Assembly: GCF_007748175.1 (NCBI RefSeq)
Contig: NZ_CP037422.1
Coordinates: 7,151,952-7,215,951 of the forward strand
DNA from: Gimesia aquarii
GTDB taxonomy: Bacteria > Planctomycetota > Planctomycetia > Planctomycetales > Planctomycetaceae
Length of the DNA: 64,000 nucleotides
Direction: 5' to 3'
Shown: positions 8,290-17,696 of the stretch, in pieces
Layout of the letters: every line of letters begins with the position of its first letter
Position numbering within the stretch: position 1 is the stretch's first letter
The notes under the pieces: model-generated
Databases searched by the model: none
Told to the model about the DNA's origin: nothing
What the model saw: only the letters and a program-made list of their open reading frames with translations
Translations under genes and position numbers: made by a program

Positions 8290-9462
8290 TTATTGCATTT
8301 TACGACAGATCGCGTCAGCCATCTCTTGAGTTCCAACGGCTGTAGGATCATTTCGATCGTCCTTGAGATCATAAGTCACATCTTTACCTTCAGCAATCAC
8401 ATCGGCAACAGCCTGATCCAGCTTGGTTGCCGCATCGTGTTCACCCAGATAATCGAGCATCATCTTTCCAGATAGAATCAAGGCAACGGGATTGACTTTA
8501 TTCTGTCCTTTGTATTTGGGAGCAGAACCGTGTGTAGCTTCGAAGATAGCCGACTCAGGCCCAATATTCGAACCAGGGGCAACACCCAAACCACCGACCA
8601 GACCAGCACACAAGTCGCTCAGAATATCGCCATACAAATTAGAAGTGACAAGTACATCATATAACTCTGGTTTTTGCACAAGTTGCATGCACATGTTGTC
8701 AATCAGGCGTTCGTTGTATTCAATACTGCCACCACAGTCCGGTACTTGGCCTGCCAGTTTTGCGTCAGGCTCAACACCTTCAGCGAGATCTTCCCACTCA
8801 AATTTGGCACCGTAGGCCTTGGCGACCGCACGTGTTTCGTCATACCACAGACCATCTGTAAATTTCATAATGTTGGCTTTACAGATTGAAGTAACTGCTT
8901 TGCGCTTGTTATCGACAGCATATTTAAATGCGTAATTACAGATATCGCGAGTTCCCTGATACGACATCGGCTTGATACTTACACCCGTCTCATTAACAGG
9001 AGTATTAATTTTTTTACCGGTTGCATATTCGTTAATCGTGTTGATTAGTGCGGCCGTCTTTTCTTCACCTGCTTGAAATTCAACACCCGCGTACAAATCT
9101 TCGGTATTTTCACGAACGACGACCAAATCGACATTAGATTCAGAAAAGTAAGTCCGCACCCCTTTGTAAGTTTTGCAAGGACGAATGCAGGCATATAAGC
9201 CCAACTCTTGTCGCAGAAATACATTGACACTGCGGAAGCCTTTTCCGATCGGAGTCGTAATAGGTGCTTTCAAGGCGACTTTGTTAGCCCGAATAGATTC
9301 CATGACTCGATCAGGGACGCTACCTTCAGCCTCTATCACTTCGATTCCACATTCCTGAAGGTCCCAGTCGATTTTCACGCCAGTAGCATCAACACACTTA
9401 CGTGTTGCTTCGGCAATTTCCGGACCAACTCCATCTCCCGGAATTAATGTGACTTTATACAT
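8290..9462 (-). CDS. NAD-dependent isocitrate dehydrogenase (isocitrate/isopropylmalate dehydrogenase family)
   Basis: The 390-residue protein oxidatively decarboxylates a beta-hydroxyacid in the cytoplasm. [10 protein letters not shown] (about 6-15) opens the family signature. [19 protein letters not shown] contains the SxNxxLR substrate loop characteristic of NAD-type isocitrate dehydrogenase and not isopropylmalate dehydrogenase. [13 protein letters not shown] and [22 protein letters not shown] carry the NAD- and metal-binding elements. A longer frame extends to 9633, but the extension is not protein-like. The ATG at 9462 has a GAGGAAACG ribosome site directly upstream. It is monocistronic with its own terminator. 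Isocitrate is the likely substrate, giving the TCA-cycle step; homoisocitrate or isopropylmalate are less likely. Confidence 0.87.
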   Translation of the reverse strand: MYKVTLIPGDGVGPEIAEATRKCVDATGVKIDWDLQECGIEVIEAEGSVPDRVMESIRANKVALKAPITTPIGKGFRSVNVFLRQELGLYACIRPCKTYKGVRTYFSESNVDLVVVRENTEDLYAGVEFQAGEEKTAALINTINEYATGKKINTPVNETGVSIKPMSYQGTRDICNYAFKYAVDNKRKAVTSICKANIMKFTDGLWYDETRAVAKAYGAKFEWEDLAEGVEPDAKLAGQVPDCGGSIEYNERLIDNMCMQLVQKPELYDVLVTSNLYGDILSDLCAGLVGGLGVAPGSNIGPESAIFEATHGSAPKYKGQNKVNPVALILSGKMMLDYLGEHDAATKLDQAVADVIAEGKDVTYDLKDDRNDPTAVGTQEMADAICRKMQ

Positions 9463-9683
9463 CGTTTCCTCAAATACTTCTGATAAAAAAGGGCATGTAA
9501 CCGGGAACTCAAGTTCGTGTAGCAAACCGAAAGGAGTATGCTGACTCTTGAAACCAAAGGCCACACTGGTTGATACTGAATAGACAGTGCACAAGCAAGC
9601 TGTGACCGTATCAAAACAGAAATCGCTTTTCAACTATACGCGATGAACGGTACTTACTTTTCAAGCCAATCGGATGAATTCAG

Positions 9684-10001
9684 ATGATTCAACGCTTTTT
9701 CAGCAATTATTTTCTCAGACACCAAAACAGGCTCAATCAAATCCTGCATATGATTGGAGTTCCGCTGACATTCGGAGGATTGATTGGATTTGGATTAGCC
9801 AACCAGTGGGTTTTGGCCGGAATCGCGTTCTTTGCGGGATACGCTTTACAGTTTTTAGGTCACTTTATTGAACAGAATGATGCGGGAGAAGTCATTCTAC
9901 TAAAGAAAATGCTGGGAAAGCCTTACACAGAGTTCGGGCCAAACACACAAAAACATTTGAATTTTGACCAATCGTCAAAAAAGTCAAGTTGTAACGATTA
10001 A
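9684..10001 (+). CDS. Mpo1-like protein (DUF962/YGL010w family), membrane
   Basis: The 105-residue protein has the Mpo1 pattern: RHQNRLNQILHMIGVPL near the N-terminus (H13, H22), two hydrophobic segments (about 26-40 and 42-58), and GHFIEQND (H60, E63). In yeast, Mpo1 is a dioxygenase that shortens 2-hydroxy fatty acids using Fe(II) bound by conserved histidines. Bacterial homologues are common but uncharacterised. It stands between a divergent gene and a TolC-like gene with nearly 190 nt on its 3' side. Activity on hydroxy fatty acids is inferred from the family. Confidence 0.75.
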   Translation: MIQRFFSNYFLRHQNRLNQILHMIGVPLTFGGLIGFGLANQWVLAGIAFFAGYALQFLGHFIEQNDAGEVILLKKMLGKPYTEFGPNTQKHLNFDQSSKKSSCND

Positions 10002-10193
10002 ACAGCCGATACCGAAAATAGTGATTTTACCAAACGGGCAGCTTGTGCTCCGAACCATTGTTTCACATACAAAATTGGTTGTCAGCGCGCATTGGTGAAT
10101 TCTCCCAGAATTACTATCGATTATGAACCCTAAGTGGTTATGAAAAAACACTTTGTAACCATAATCGACGTTCATGTCTTTAAGGATGGATAC

Positions 10194-12494
10194 ATGAACC
10201 TTCGTCAGAAGTTACACCAATTTTTCTGTGGTTGTCTGATTACCAGCCAATTGGTTGGTTGTCATGGCCTCGGTACCGATACGGATCTGCATTACCTCGG
10301 TGACAAAGAACTTCAATATTATGAAGATGTCGCCACAAAAATCGAATATCCGGCTGTGTTCGAGGAAACGCCAGAAGAAATTACGTTTTCTGGCAAACCA
10401 CGTACGTTGGCAGATCGTTCGCAGGATGAAATTTGGGATTTACCATTGATGGACGCGATCCACTTGGGTCTGTCGAATAGTGAAGTCATCCGTGTCGCTG
10501 GTACGCTGGGGACAAACGGAAACGGGCTACTGAATAATCCGGATGGAACTCCATCTGTTTACGACCCATCCATTCAGGAAACCAATGTGCTATTGGGTGG
10601 TTCGCGTGGCGTTGAAGCAGCCCTTTCTGCCTTTGATACTACTTTCACGGCAAATATGTTATGGGGCCGCTCAGAACAGGTTCAAAACAGCCCGTTTTTT
10701 GGTGGAGTTCCGGGCGGTACTTTGACTCAGGAAACGGGACAATTTCAATCTGGTCTTTCCAAAACATTTGCAAACGGCGGACAATTTTCCATCAATCATA
10801 ACTGGAATTACCAGGGTAGTAATGCGACGAGCCAATTATTCCCTTCCAACTATACTGGCAACTTTGGTGCTTCCTATCGTCAACCATTCCTGGCAGGAGC
10901 CGGGGTTGATTACACCCGCATTGCAGGTCCGATTGGCTCTGGATTCACTGGCATTACCGGTGTTAGCCAGGGGGTCGTCATCGCACGTATCAACAACGAT
11001 TTAGTACTCGCGGATTTCGAGAGAAACGTTCGCAACCTGGTCTCAGATATTGAAGAGAGCTATTGGCAACTTTATCTGGCTTATCGATTGTATGATACAC
11101 AAGTCGTGGCCCGTAATTCTGCATTACGTAGTTGGCGCGAGGCACATGCAAAGCTAGAAGCCGGTGGTACCAGGAACTTCAAACCAGCTGACGAAGCACA
11201 AGCCAAAGATCGTTTGTTTGAAACTCAGTCTTTAGTCCAGTCAACACGGAGTGATATTTATACCGCTGAAAGCCGTTTCCGTCGACTTGTTGGACTACCC
11301 GTTAATGATGGTAAAATCATTCGTCCGATTGATGACCCTGTTTCAGCCGAGTTTACACCAGACTGGAGTATGTGTCTGACTGAGGCGCTGGTGCATCGAG
11401 TTGAACTTCGAAGACAAAAATGGAATATTAAAAGTCTCGAATTTCAGCGTTTAGCTGCTACCAGCCTGACCCGACCGCGACTGGATCTCGTATCCAGTTA
11501 TCAAGTGAATGCATTCGGCGATAGACTGCTGAGTCAGAGAAACACAGATGGCATTACCGCTCAAGGCTTACATAGCGCCTATGGAACATTGATGCAAAAC
11601 GATCAGGATAGCTGGACGATCGGCTGGGAATTCAGTGTTCCACTTGGTTTTCGGTCAGCTCATGCTCAAGTTGAAAACCTGGAGTTTCGAATCTCGAAAG
11701 CACGTAGTGTGTTACAAGCGCAGGAAATGGACGTCAGTCAGGAACTGGCGATTACCTTCCAGGATCTGGCTAAAAACTACGCTACAGCGCAATCGAATTT
11801 CAATCGTTGGCGTGCAGCTAGAAGACGAACCGAACTATTTGACGCAGAAGTCCAGGCAGGAACCACTACACTCGATACCTTGTTACGTGCTCAATCCAGT
11901 CTAGCAGCCGCCGAAACAGAATATTATCGATCGCTGGTCGCTTACAATGTAGCCATTAAAAACCTCTACAAATGGAAAGGAACCTTGCTGAAGCACAACA
12001 ATATCCATTTGATGGAAGGAGAGTGGTCACCAGTAGCATATCAGCAGGCAATCAGACGAGCCTGGGCCAGAACTCATGGTATCGAAGCTCATAAACTGCG
12101 TAGCAAACCAGAACCGTTTGTTGCGGCAGGGTATGTGGGCGAAGTTGGCTTAATGCCCACCAATGAGGGAGAAGCAGAGATGATGGAGCAACAAGATGGC
12201 CTGACGCCAAGCGTTTTACCTGTTCCAGAACCAGAAACGTCTCCCGATTATGCACCACCGGTTCCAGAGGCAAATGAACCAGCGGCCCATTTAGAAAGTT
12301 CTGATATTGACGTAAGAAATCCATTTGTTTTATCCGATACAGAAAGAACAGTCGAGTACATACTTGGCTCAGACGAGACGCAAACCCTAGATGACATAAC
12401 ACCAGTTTCAGCAACGGAACATGAAGCTTCAACTTCAGATACTGAACAAATAGAAGAGCTTGAATTATTACCTGCCTCGAATTTTGTGGAATGA
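10194..12494 (+). CDS. TolC-family outer-membrane lipoprotein with long C-terminal tail
   Basis: ATG at 10194 is chosen because AAGGATGG precedes it and it yields a lipoprotein signal (LVGC, Cys23). An upstream ATG at 10134 would bury that signal. The 766-residue product has TolC-like coiled-coil repeats: NDLVLADFERNVRNLVSDIEESYWQLYLAYR with a later TRSDIYTAESRFRRLVGLP, and a second set ending in AGTTTLDTLLRAQSSLAAAETEYYRSLVAYNVAIKNLY. Classical TolC is about 470 mature residues. This one has about 130 residues added before the barrel and a Pro/Glu-rich acidic tail of about 130. No RND pump or membrane-fusion gene adjoins it, so the partner is unknown. It probably forms an outer-membrane export channel. 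Confidence 0.85.
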   Translation: MNLRQKLHQFFCGCLITSQLVGCHGLGTDTDLHYLGDKELQYYEDVATKIEYPAVFEETPEEITFSGKPRTLADRSQDEIWDLPLMDAIHLGLSNSEVIRVAGTLGTNGNGLLNNPDGTPSVYDPSIQETNVLLGGSRGVEAALSAFDTTFTANMLWGRSEQVQNSPFFGGVPGGTLTQETGQFQSGLSKTFANGGQFSINHNWNYQGSNATSQLFPSNYTGNFGASYRQPFLAGAGVDYTRIAGPIGSGFTGITGVSQGVVIARINNDLVLADFERNVRNLVSDIEESYWQLYLAYRLYDTQVVARNSALRSWREAHAKLEAGGTRNFKPADEAQAKDRLFETQSLVQSTRSDIYTAESRFRRLVGLPVNDGKIIRPIDDPVSAEFTPDWSMCLTEALVHRVELRRQKWNIKSLEFQRLAATSLTRPRLDLVSSYQVNAFGDRLLSQRNTDGITAQGLHSAYGTLMQNDQDSWTIGWEFSVPLGFRSAHAQVENLEFRISKARSVLQAQEMDVSQELAITFQDLAKNYATAQSNFNRWRAARRRTELFDAEVQAGTTTLDTLLRAQSSLAAAETEYYRSLVAYNVAIKNLYKWKGTLLKHNNIHLMEGEWSPVAYQQAIRRAWARTHGIEAHKLRSKPEPFVAAGYVGEVGLMPTNEGEAEMMEQQDGLTPSVLPVPEPETSPDYAPPVPEANEPAAHLESSDIDVRNPFVLSDTERTVEYILGSDETQTLDDITPVSATEHEASTSDTEQIEELELLPASNFVE

Positions 12495-12846
12495 AAGCAC
12501 CTCGGACAATACTCATGTTATTCCGATAATACAGCCTTCGCAGGTTAGCGAATTACTCATTCATTTTTTTTAAAATCGATTTTGATTTCTGAGACTCTTT
12601 GTCGTAAGTACGAGCTAGATTTAGACAAAGCTTGTGAGTGAAAAGCCTACTGCTGCTCATTTTCGCTCACAATACGCTCGTATCGATGCCCATCTCCATC
12701 GATTGTTATTTCCAAGTGTTGGTTTGCATCACTTGTTACCGCAATTATGATGAATCGTGGTACTACAAGTGCAACTCAACCTGAGTATTCGGGTTTGAAA
12801 ACCCGCCACTAATCAGGCTTGTGGAAAAGCATTCAAAAGATAATCT
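12495..12846. other. Hairpin-rich intergenic region
   Basis: These 352 nt contain no gene but several stem-loops, listed separately. The strongest, at 12632-12672, has 13 bp with one G-U pair. Others are ATCGATG/CATCGAT (12682-12688 with 12697-12703), CACTTGT/ACAAGTG (12730-12736 with 12765-12771) and CGGGTTT/AAACCCG (12790-12796 with 12799-12805). Confidence 0.6.
12632..12672. terminator. Strong stem-loop downstream of the TolC-like gene
   Basis: TTGTGAGTGAAAA (12632-12644) pairs with TTTTCGCTCACAA (12660-12672): 13 bp with one G-U and a 15-nt loop. There is no long T-run after it, so it may be a processing or Rho-blocking structure as much as a terminator. Confidence 0.45.
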
Positions 12847-13821
12847 ATGGTAGCTGGACGAATTCATCGTCTCCTAAAGCTGATCGCTTTGTTACAGTCG
12901 GGGCGAGTTTATAACTCTGCACAACTCGCTACCGAATGTGAAGTCAGTCGCAGGACGGTATTTCGAGATCTAAGTACATTACAAGAGTCAGGTATCTATG
13001 TCCTGTATGACGAAGAAAGGCAAGGATACTCTCTTCCGTGGCGGACAATCGTTCCCTTCAAAGATTTGACCTTTGAGGAAGTTCTCGCATTACTCGTTTT
13101 ATGCCAGAACCTTGATAAAACTATTGTCGGACTTCCGATTCACCAATTTGCAAGATCAGCGTCTACTAAAGTTTTGAGTAGCTTGCCAGATCAATTGCGT
13201 GAAGATGTCATCGACGCAGCACAACTGATCTCCATCTGGTTCCCTTCTACAAATCCACATATACGTAATGTAATTCATCACAAAAATCTGTTCAAAGCAG
13301 CAATAGAAAAAAGAAATGTTCGCATCCAACATGCTTGTCCTAAAGAACAGAAAACCATCTCTACGATGTTGAGCCCGTTTCATATATTATATTCCAATCA
13401 ACAGTGGTATGTTGTAGGACGATCTTCTATTGATAGAGGAATAAAAGTATTTCCGCTTCAGACGATTGTAAAATCAGAACTATTGGATGAAACATTTAAA
13501 AAGCCATCTCGTTTTAATCTTAATCGTTACCTTGGTAAGTCATGGAACCCCATAAAACATTCTCGCAAATTGCAATCGGTTAAAATTCACTTTGAACGTA
13601 ATGCCGGTGAAAAAGTTTCCCTGGTTTGCTGGGATCAATCGCAAGAGATCAAGAAGCTGAAGGGAGGCACGATTGAACTTCGTGCGCAAGTTGACAGCCT
13701 GGACTGCATTTCCGATTGGGTATTGAGTTTTGGAGATCAAGCTGAGGTTATTTCACCTCGTCCCTTTCGCAAACTTGTAAAAGAGAAAATTTTACGCATG
13801 TCTCAGATTTATTCAGCGTAA
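12847..13821 (+). CDS. WYL-domain transcriptional regulator (HTH_11/DeoR-like N-terminus)
   Basis: Residues 1-60 form a winged helix (HRLLKLIALLQSGRVYNSAQLATECEVSRRTVFRDLSTLQESG) with SRRTVFRDL as recognition helix. The centre (FHILYSNQQWYVVGRSS, about 175-192) is the WYL core, though the literal W-Y-L reads as WYVV. A C-terminal WCX-type extension (KLQSVKIHFERNAGEKV onward) completes 324 residues. WYL proteins sense ligands, often nucleic acids or nucleotides, and control DNA-repair, defence or metabolic genes. The target here is unknown; no defence genes flank it. The hairpin-rich region upstream could hold its operator. Confidence 0.88.
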   Translation: MVAGRIHRLLKLIALLQSGRVYNSAQLATECEVSRRTVFRDLSTLQESGIYVLYDEERQGYSLPWRTIVPFKDLTFEEVLALLVLCQNLDKTIVGLPIHQFARSASTKVLSSLPDQLREDVIDAAQLISIWFPSTNPHIRNVIHHKNLFKAAIEKRNVRIQHACPKEQKTISTMLSPFHILYSNQQWYVVGRSSIDRGIKVFPLQTIVKSELLDETFKKPSRFNLNRYLGKSWNPIKHSRKLQSVKIHFERNAGEKVSLVCWDQSQEIKKLKGGTIELRAQVDSLDCISDWVLSFGDQAEVISPRPFRKLVKEKILRMSQIYSA

Positions 13822-14253
13822 TCAAGCTTTAATTCTTTCGTGATATATTCCGCGAACTTTTTAGAGCAAAAATCCTCTCTAGTAATAAATTACACATTCT
13901 CTCACAACTCGGTTAATAGTTTGTTTGAAGATTGCGCATGTATACTGTTTTTATCCTAAAAGACGATTATTCTATGAATCCTCTCAAAATCTCCTCTGAA
14001 ACTACTGACCTGCCACACCATTAGGTTTACCATTTTAAGAGCAGGAAATCTCCCGATTTCCGCTTGAAGAACGCCTCAGATCATGTGTCTGACATCAAGC
14101 TTTGATTATGATGTACTCAGCCGCATTGCTTTTCCTGAGAAGATCGATATTTGGTCGATTCATTTAGAGTTTCAAGTCCCATATAAAAAGTATTAAGTGG
14201 GGAACTTCTCCACAGATTAGATAAAGATTGCATTGAAGTGAGGTAAGAGAAAC
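13822..14253. other. Intergenic region upstream of hisI
   Basis: These 432 nt contain no convincing gene. One compact stem-loop is visible: GGAAATC (14044-14050) with GATTTCC (14055-14061), loop TCCC. A weaker one lies near 14199-14217. There is no T-run after either. I could not identify a promoter with confidence. Confidence 0.4.
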
Positions 14254-14736
14254 ATGTCAGATGGTATTCAATTCGCTGAACGGACTTCAGTCGAGCAGGT
14301 TGAAGAAGGAACAGAACTGGCCCCTAAGTTTGATCAGGACGGTTTGATTCCTGTCGTGACCACAGATTTTAGTTCTGGTGAATTGTTGATGCACGCCTAT
14401 ATGAATGAGGAAGCGCTCAAGAAAACGATCGAATTGGGGGAAGCCGTCTATTGGAGCCGAAGCCGTCAAGTGCTCTGGCACAAAGGTGCCACGAGTGGGC
14501 TCGTTCAAAAAGTGAAAGCGCTTCTGATTGATGATGACCAGGATACCATCTGGTTACGAGTCGATGTTCAAGGGGGCGCCAGTTGTCACGTAGGTTATCG
14601 GTCCTGCTTTTATCGTCGTGTTCCGGTAAGCGAAGAAATGAATGAGAAAGGCCTCGGACTCCAATTCACCGAAACGGAAAAAGTATTTGATCCCAAAGAG
14701 GTCTATGGAGACGCTCCGAACCCAACGAAACTGTAA
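14254..14736 (+). CDS. hisI: Phosphoribosyl-AMP cyclohydrolase
   Basis: The 160-residue enzyme opens the adenine ring of phosphoribosyl-AMP in histidine biosynthesis. Visible signatures are [28 protein letters not shown] (about 48-75), LWHKGATSG, and the zinc ligands in [17 protein letters not shown] (Cys residues around 112 and 119). The short tail after the catalytic core and the absence of a HisE domain make it a stand-alone HisI. The 30 N-terminal residues before the core are an extension. The ceramidase-like gene follows after 28 nt, but no histidine genes are near. The TAAGAGAAAC sequence before the ATG is a weak ribosome site. Confidence 0.94.
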   Translation: MSDGIQFAERTSVEQVEEGTELAPKFDQDGLIPVVTTDFSSGELLMHAYMNEEALKKTIELGEAVYWSRSRQVLWHKGATSGLVQKVKALLIDDDQDTIWLRVDVQGGASCHVGYRSCFYRRVPVSEEMNEKGLGLQFTETEKVFDPKEVYGDAPNPTKL

Positions 14737-14764
14737 GCTGTGTAAATACAACTGAAGGTGAATC

Positions 14765-16165
14765 ATGAGTAATTTCAGTCGACGCGATTTCCTTGCAGCT
14801 TCTTTGGCTGCTACGGGTAGTACGTTTTCTCTCAGTGAGTGGTCTTTCGCAAACAATGAAGAAACGTCTGCGAATCCAAATCTGCACCTTGCTCCATTTC
14901 GCTTTGATGTTTCACCTCCGAAAGGTCATTCACTGTGTGGTGGCTGGATTAAGCCGGTAGTTGGCTATGATGATTCGCTGGAAGCAATTGGATATGTTTT
15001 ACTGGGTGCTGGTAAGCCAATCGTCGTTTGTGCGGTTGACTGGACAGGTCTGTTAAATGATGCTCATATCGCCTGGCGGAAAGCATTAGCAGACGCAGCT
15101 GGCACAACCATCGATCGAGTCGCCGTACAATGTGTCCATCAGCATAATGCTCCATTTGCATGCTTGAATACCGAGCAGATCGTGCTCGAACAAGGCGATT
15201 TGCCACATGTTATCGAACTGGATTTTTTCAATTCTTGTCTGGAGAGAGCCCGTAAAGCAGTGGCAGCAGCGCTTCCCAAAGCAGAAGCTGTGACACACAT
15301 CGCACATAGCCAAAGTAAAGTCGAAAAAGTCGCATCCAACCGTCGTATTGACCGGGACAAGAATGGAAAAATTAAACGTATGCGGGGAAGTAGTTGTAAG
15401 GATGAATCACTTCGAAGCATGACAGAAGGAATCATTGATCCCTGGCTGAAAACAATCGCCTTTTACAATAAAGATAAAAAGCTGGTTTCCTGTCATTATT
15501 ATGCAACGCATCCCATGAGTTATTATGGCGATGGACGTGTCAGCAGTGACTTCACCGGCATCGCCCGCAAGCAACGGCAAGAAGAAGAGCCAGGTTGCAC
15601 TCACATTTATTTCACGGGATGTGCAGGCAATGTGTCAGCTGGTAAATACAATGACGGCTCTCACGAAATGCGTAAAATTCTGGCACGTCGGATTTATGAT
15701 GGTATGATTGCATCTGAGAAACAATTAAAGCCCGAACCCATCGGGCAGGTTTCCTGGAAATCACATGATATTCTACCACCGGTAAGAAACACTTATCAGG
15801 CAGCTGAGTTAAAGAAGAGGATTTCGAATAAGGCCAATCGAGTCGTAAATCGAAATCGGCCTTCTTTTACTCTAGCCTGGCTCGAACGCGTTGAGAAGAA
15901 GGTTCCGATTACATTAAGTTCTCTGCAAATGAATGACATCAAAACGCTTCATTTACCAGCAGAAAGCTTCATCGAATACCAGTTACGCGCTCAAAGCATG
16001 CAGCCCGATCAATTCATCGCGACTGCCGCTTATGGTGATGGCGGGCCATGGTATATTCCGATCGCAGAAGAATACCCCGCGGGCGGCTATGAAGTGAGCG
16101 TTGCCTTTTGTGATCCAAAGGTAGACACCATCATGACGCAGGGTATGAAATTCCTACTGAGTTAG
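14765..16165 (+). CDS. Tat-exported neutral/alkaline ceramidase-like protein
   Basis: The Tat signal is FSRRDFLAASLAATG (about 4-18), so this is exported folded. The mature part begins with FRFDVSPPKGHSLCGGW, continues with IVVCAVDWTGLLND and VQCVHQHNAPFACLN, whose His pair matches the zinc site of neutral ceramidase, and has a third metal region YATHPMSYYGDGRVSSDFTGIARK. Neutral ceramidases are about 700 residues; this has 466 and only the N-terminal catalytic domain. Planctomycetes carry many such paralogues, so substrate need not be ceramide. It lies between hisI (28 nt) and the PTPS gene (57 nt), all on the plus strand. Confidence 0.85.
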   Translation: MSNFSRRDFLAASLAATGSTFSLSEWSFANNEETSANPNLHLAPFRFDVSPPKGHSLCGGWIKPVVGYDDSLEAIGYVLLGAGKPIVVCAVDWTGLLNDAHIAWRKALADAAGTTIDRVAVQCVHQHNAPFACLNTEQIVLEQGDLPHVIELDFFNSCLERARKAVAAALPKAEAVTHIAHSQSKVEKVASNRRIDRDKNGKIKRMRGSSCKDESLRSMTEGIIDPWLKTIAFYNKDKKLVSCHYYATHPMSYYGDGRVSSDFTGIARKQRQEEEPGCTHIYFTGCAGNVSAGKYNDGSHEMRKILARRIYDGMIASEKQLKPEPIGQVSWKSHDILPPVRNTYQAAELKKRISNKANRVVNRNRPSFTLAWLERVEKKVPITLSSLQMNDIKTLHLPAESFIEYQLRAQSMQPDQFIATAAYGDGGPWYIPIAEEYPAGGYEVSVAFCDPKVDTIMTQGMKFLLS

Positions 16166-16222
16166 AGAGCAAGTTTTTAGAAGCATTATCGAGAAAGCCA
16201 ATTAAGAGGACGAGTTGATATT

Positions 16223-16723
16223 ATGGGTATGACAATTATGCGTCGGGTCAAGTTTAATGCAGGACACCGATTATTTCGCCATGAAGGGAAATGTCAATTT
16301 TTTCATGGCCATAATTATGTCGCAGACTTTTATGTGACCGGCCCGGAAACTGATGCCGTGGGACGAATTATCGACTTTGCGCATCTCAAATCCCTGCTGA
16401 AGGGCTGGATTGATGAAAACTGGGATCATGGATTTCTACTCAATATCGAAGACGAAAATGGCCTGAAAGCCATCCGCATGGTGGAACCTACCAAATATTT
16501 TGTACTTCCTTACAATCCAACTGCGGAAAACATGGCGAAGTATTTACTCGATGAAGTCTGTCCTAATCTGTTAGGCGAATTAGGGGTGCAGGCTGTGAAA
16601 GTTGTAATCTGGGAAACAGAAGAATCTTGTGCCGAAGCCACTTTGGATCAAAAAGACAAATCGGATTATGATCTGTTAGATGCATTTCAAACCGACTCCT
16701 TCCCGACTGGACTCAACTGGTAA
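16223..16723 (+). CDS. queD: 6-carboxytetrahydropterin synthase / 6-pyruvoyltetrahydropterin synthase family (QueD)
   Basis: The 166-residue protein has the zinc ligands H15 (FNAGHRL), H28 and H30 (CQFFHGHNY), the catalytic Cys24, and WDHGFLLN in the middle that includes the Asp/His relay. [21 protein letters not shown] and [13 protein letters not shown] are further family blocks; the final Glu anchors the pterin. QueD converts dihydroneopterin triphosphate to the queuosine/7-deazapurine precursor. It is longer than the usual 120 residues through insertions. No queC, queE or folE is adjacent, so a PTPS-like role in pterin metabolism remains possible. Transcription ends at the hairpin at 16810. 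Confidence 0.87.
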   Translation: MGMTIMRRVKFNAGHRLFRHEGKCQFFHGHNYVADFYVTGPETDAVGRIIDFAHLKSLLKGWIDENWDHGFLLNIEDENGLKAIRMVEPTKYFVLPYNPTAENMAKYLLDEVCPNLLGELGVQAVKVVIWETEESCAEATLDQKDKSDYDLLDAFQTDSFPTGLNW

Positions 16724-16809
16724 ACGTCTTCTGGAATTACAACTTCTACTTCATCATTCCATCAGTCTCTCTCGAAAGAACTCTGAACTCGTGCTTCTTT
16801 AAGGAAATT

Positions 16810-16842
16810 AAAAAGGCTCTGGATATTATCCAGAGCCTTTTT
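16810..16842. terminator. Bidirectional Rho-independent terminator
   Basis: AAAAAGGCTCTGGAT (16810-16824) pairs with ATCCAGAGCCTTTTT (16828-16842): 15 bp around a short loop. With the A-run on one side and T-run on the other it can stop transcription both from queD and from the convergent rpsR. Confidence 0.9.
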
Positions 16843-16872
16843 AATATGAATTCAGGATTTATGCTATGCCGC

Positions 16873-17154
16873 TTAGTCCTCGGAAACGTGCGACAGCAAA
16901 CCGATAAAGCGGGCTCTCAAGACAGCACGGCGAACGGCTCGTTGATAAAGAGCAGAGGTACCAGTACGACGGCGAGGTAAAATGCGTCCTTCACGATCCA
17001 GAAGGGAACGCAATGTTCTCAGATCCTTATAATCGACATAAACAGGACGCGGAATATTTCCATCCGGACAGAACCGACATTTGAGCTTCTTTTTCAGGCG
17101 TGCTCGTTTTTTCCGTCGTTTGACAATTTCTTTTCTAGATAAACCGACCGACAT
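16873..17154 (-). CDS. rpsR: Ribosomal protein bS18
   Basis: The 93-residue product carries the bS18 core: [48 protein letters not shown] (about 38-85). The start is placed at ATG 17154 because AGGAAAAAACAAA precedes it; the frame could extend 13 codons upstream with no ribosome site. A CRFC pair (C26, C29) suggests a zinc-containing (C+) form. Bacterial rpsR is usually in rpsF-rpsR-rplI, but here it follows rpsN (108 nt) on the same strand. A perfect terminator follows. Confidence 0.93.
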   Translation of the reverse strand: MSVGLSRKEIVKRRKKRARLKKKLKCRFCPDGNIPRPVYVDYKDLRTLRSLLDREGRILPRRRTGTSALYQRAVRRAVLRARFIGLLSHVSED

Positions 17155-17262
17155 TTTGTTTTTTCCTATTTCATGCGTCGTGACAGGGGACACCCAAATT
17201 GGGGCGACGCTATTTTGTAAAGTACTGGCTTAAATCGAAGACCAACCTTCAATCTGTTGATA

Positions 17263-17532
17263 CTACCAGCTTGATTTCTTCATGCCTGGAATCAGACCAT
17301 CTAAAGCCATGTCTCGTAATGCGATACGAGAGATCTGGAACTTACGATAGTTACCACGGGGACGGCCCGTTAATTGGCATAAACGACGAAGACGTGTTTT
17401 GCTGGAATTACGAGGTAGTTTCGCTAGTCCAGCGTAATCGCCTTTGGCGATCAACTCTTCGCGTTGTGCAGCATATTTTGCAACGAGTTTTGCGTTTCTC
17501 TTTTGCTTTTCAATTTTTGCTTTTGAAGCCAT
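17263..17532 (-). CDS. rpsN: Ribosomal protein uS14, zinc-independent type
   Basis: The 89-residue protein has the long, cysteine-poor uS14 form: an N-terminal basic helix ([16 protein letters not shown]), [38 protein letters not shown] and the end [11 protein letters not shown]. The CxxC..CxxC zinc site is missing (a single Cys), so it does not need zinc. AAGGTATATAG precedes the ATG. It lies outside the usual spc operon and is paired with rpsR downstream. In actinobacteria, zinc-independent rpsN sits with rpmG/rpmB/rpsR under Zur control. I find no recognisable Zur box here. Confidence 0.93.
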   Translation of the reverse strand: MASKAKIEKQKRNAKLVAKYAAQREELIAKGDYAGLAKLPRNSSKTRLRRLCQLTGRPRGNYRKFQISRIALRDMALDGLIPGMKKSSW

Positions 17533-17696
17533 CTATATACCTTCTTCGAAATTCCAAATATGGGAACGACAGTTATACTGCGATTTGCGTTAGATCGTCA
17601 ACTTGCTGAGCTCTGTTCAAAACAAAATCAGCTAAAAAAGCGGATCGCAGAGGGCAAACTCAATTTGAAGCACAATAGAAAGTGTTCTTTTGTGCC

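Noticed and set aside
9463-9633. N-terminal extension of the isocitrate dehydrogenase to 9633
   Set aside because: The added 57 residues are not protein-like, and the ATG at 9462 has a clear ribosome site and begins the family's usual N-terminus.
10134-10193. Upstream start for the TolC-like gene
   Set aside because: It would place 20 extra residues ahead of a clear lipoprotein signal; ATG 10194 has a good ribosome site.
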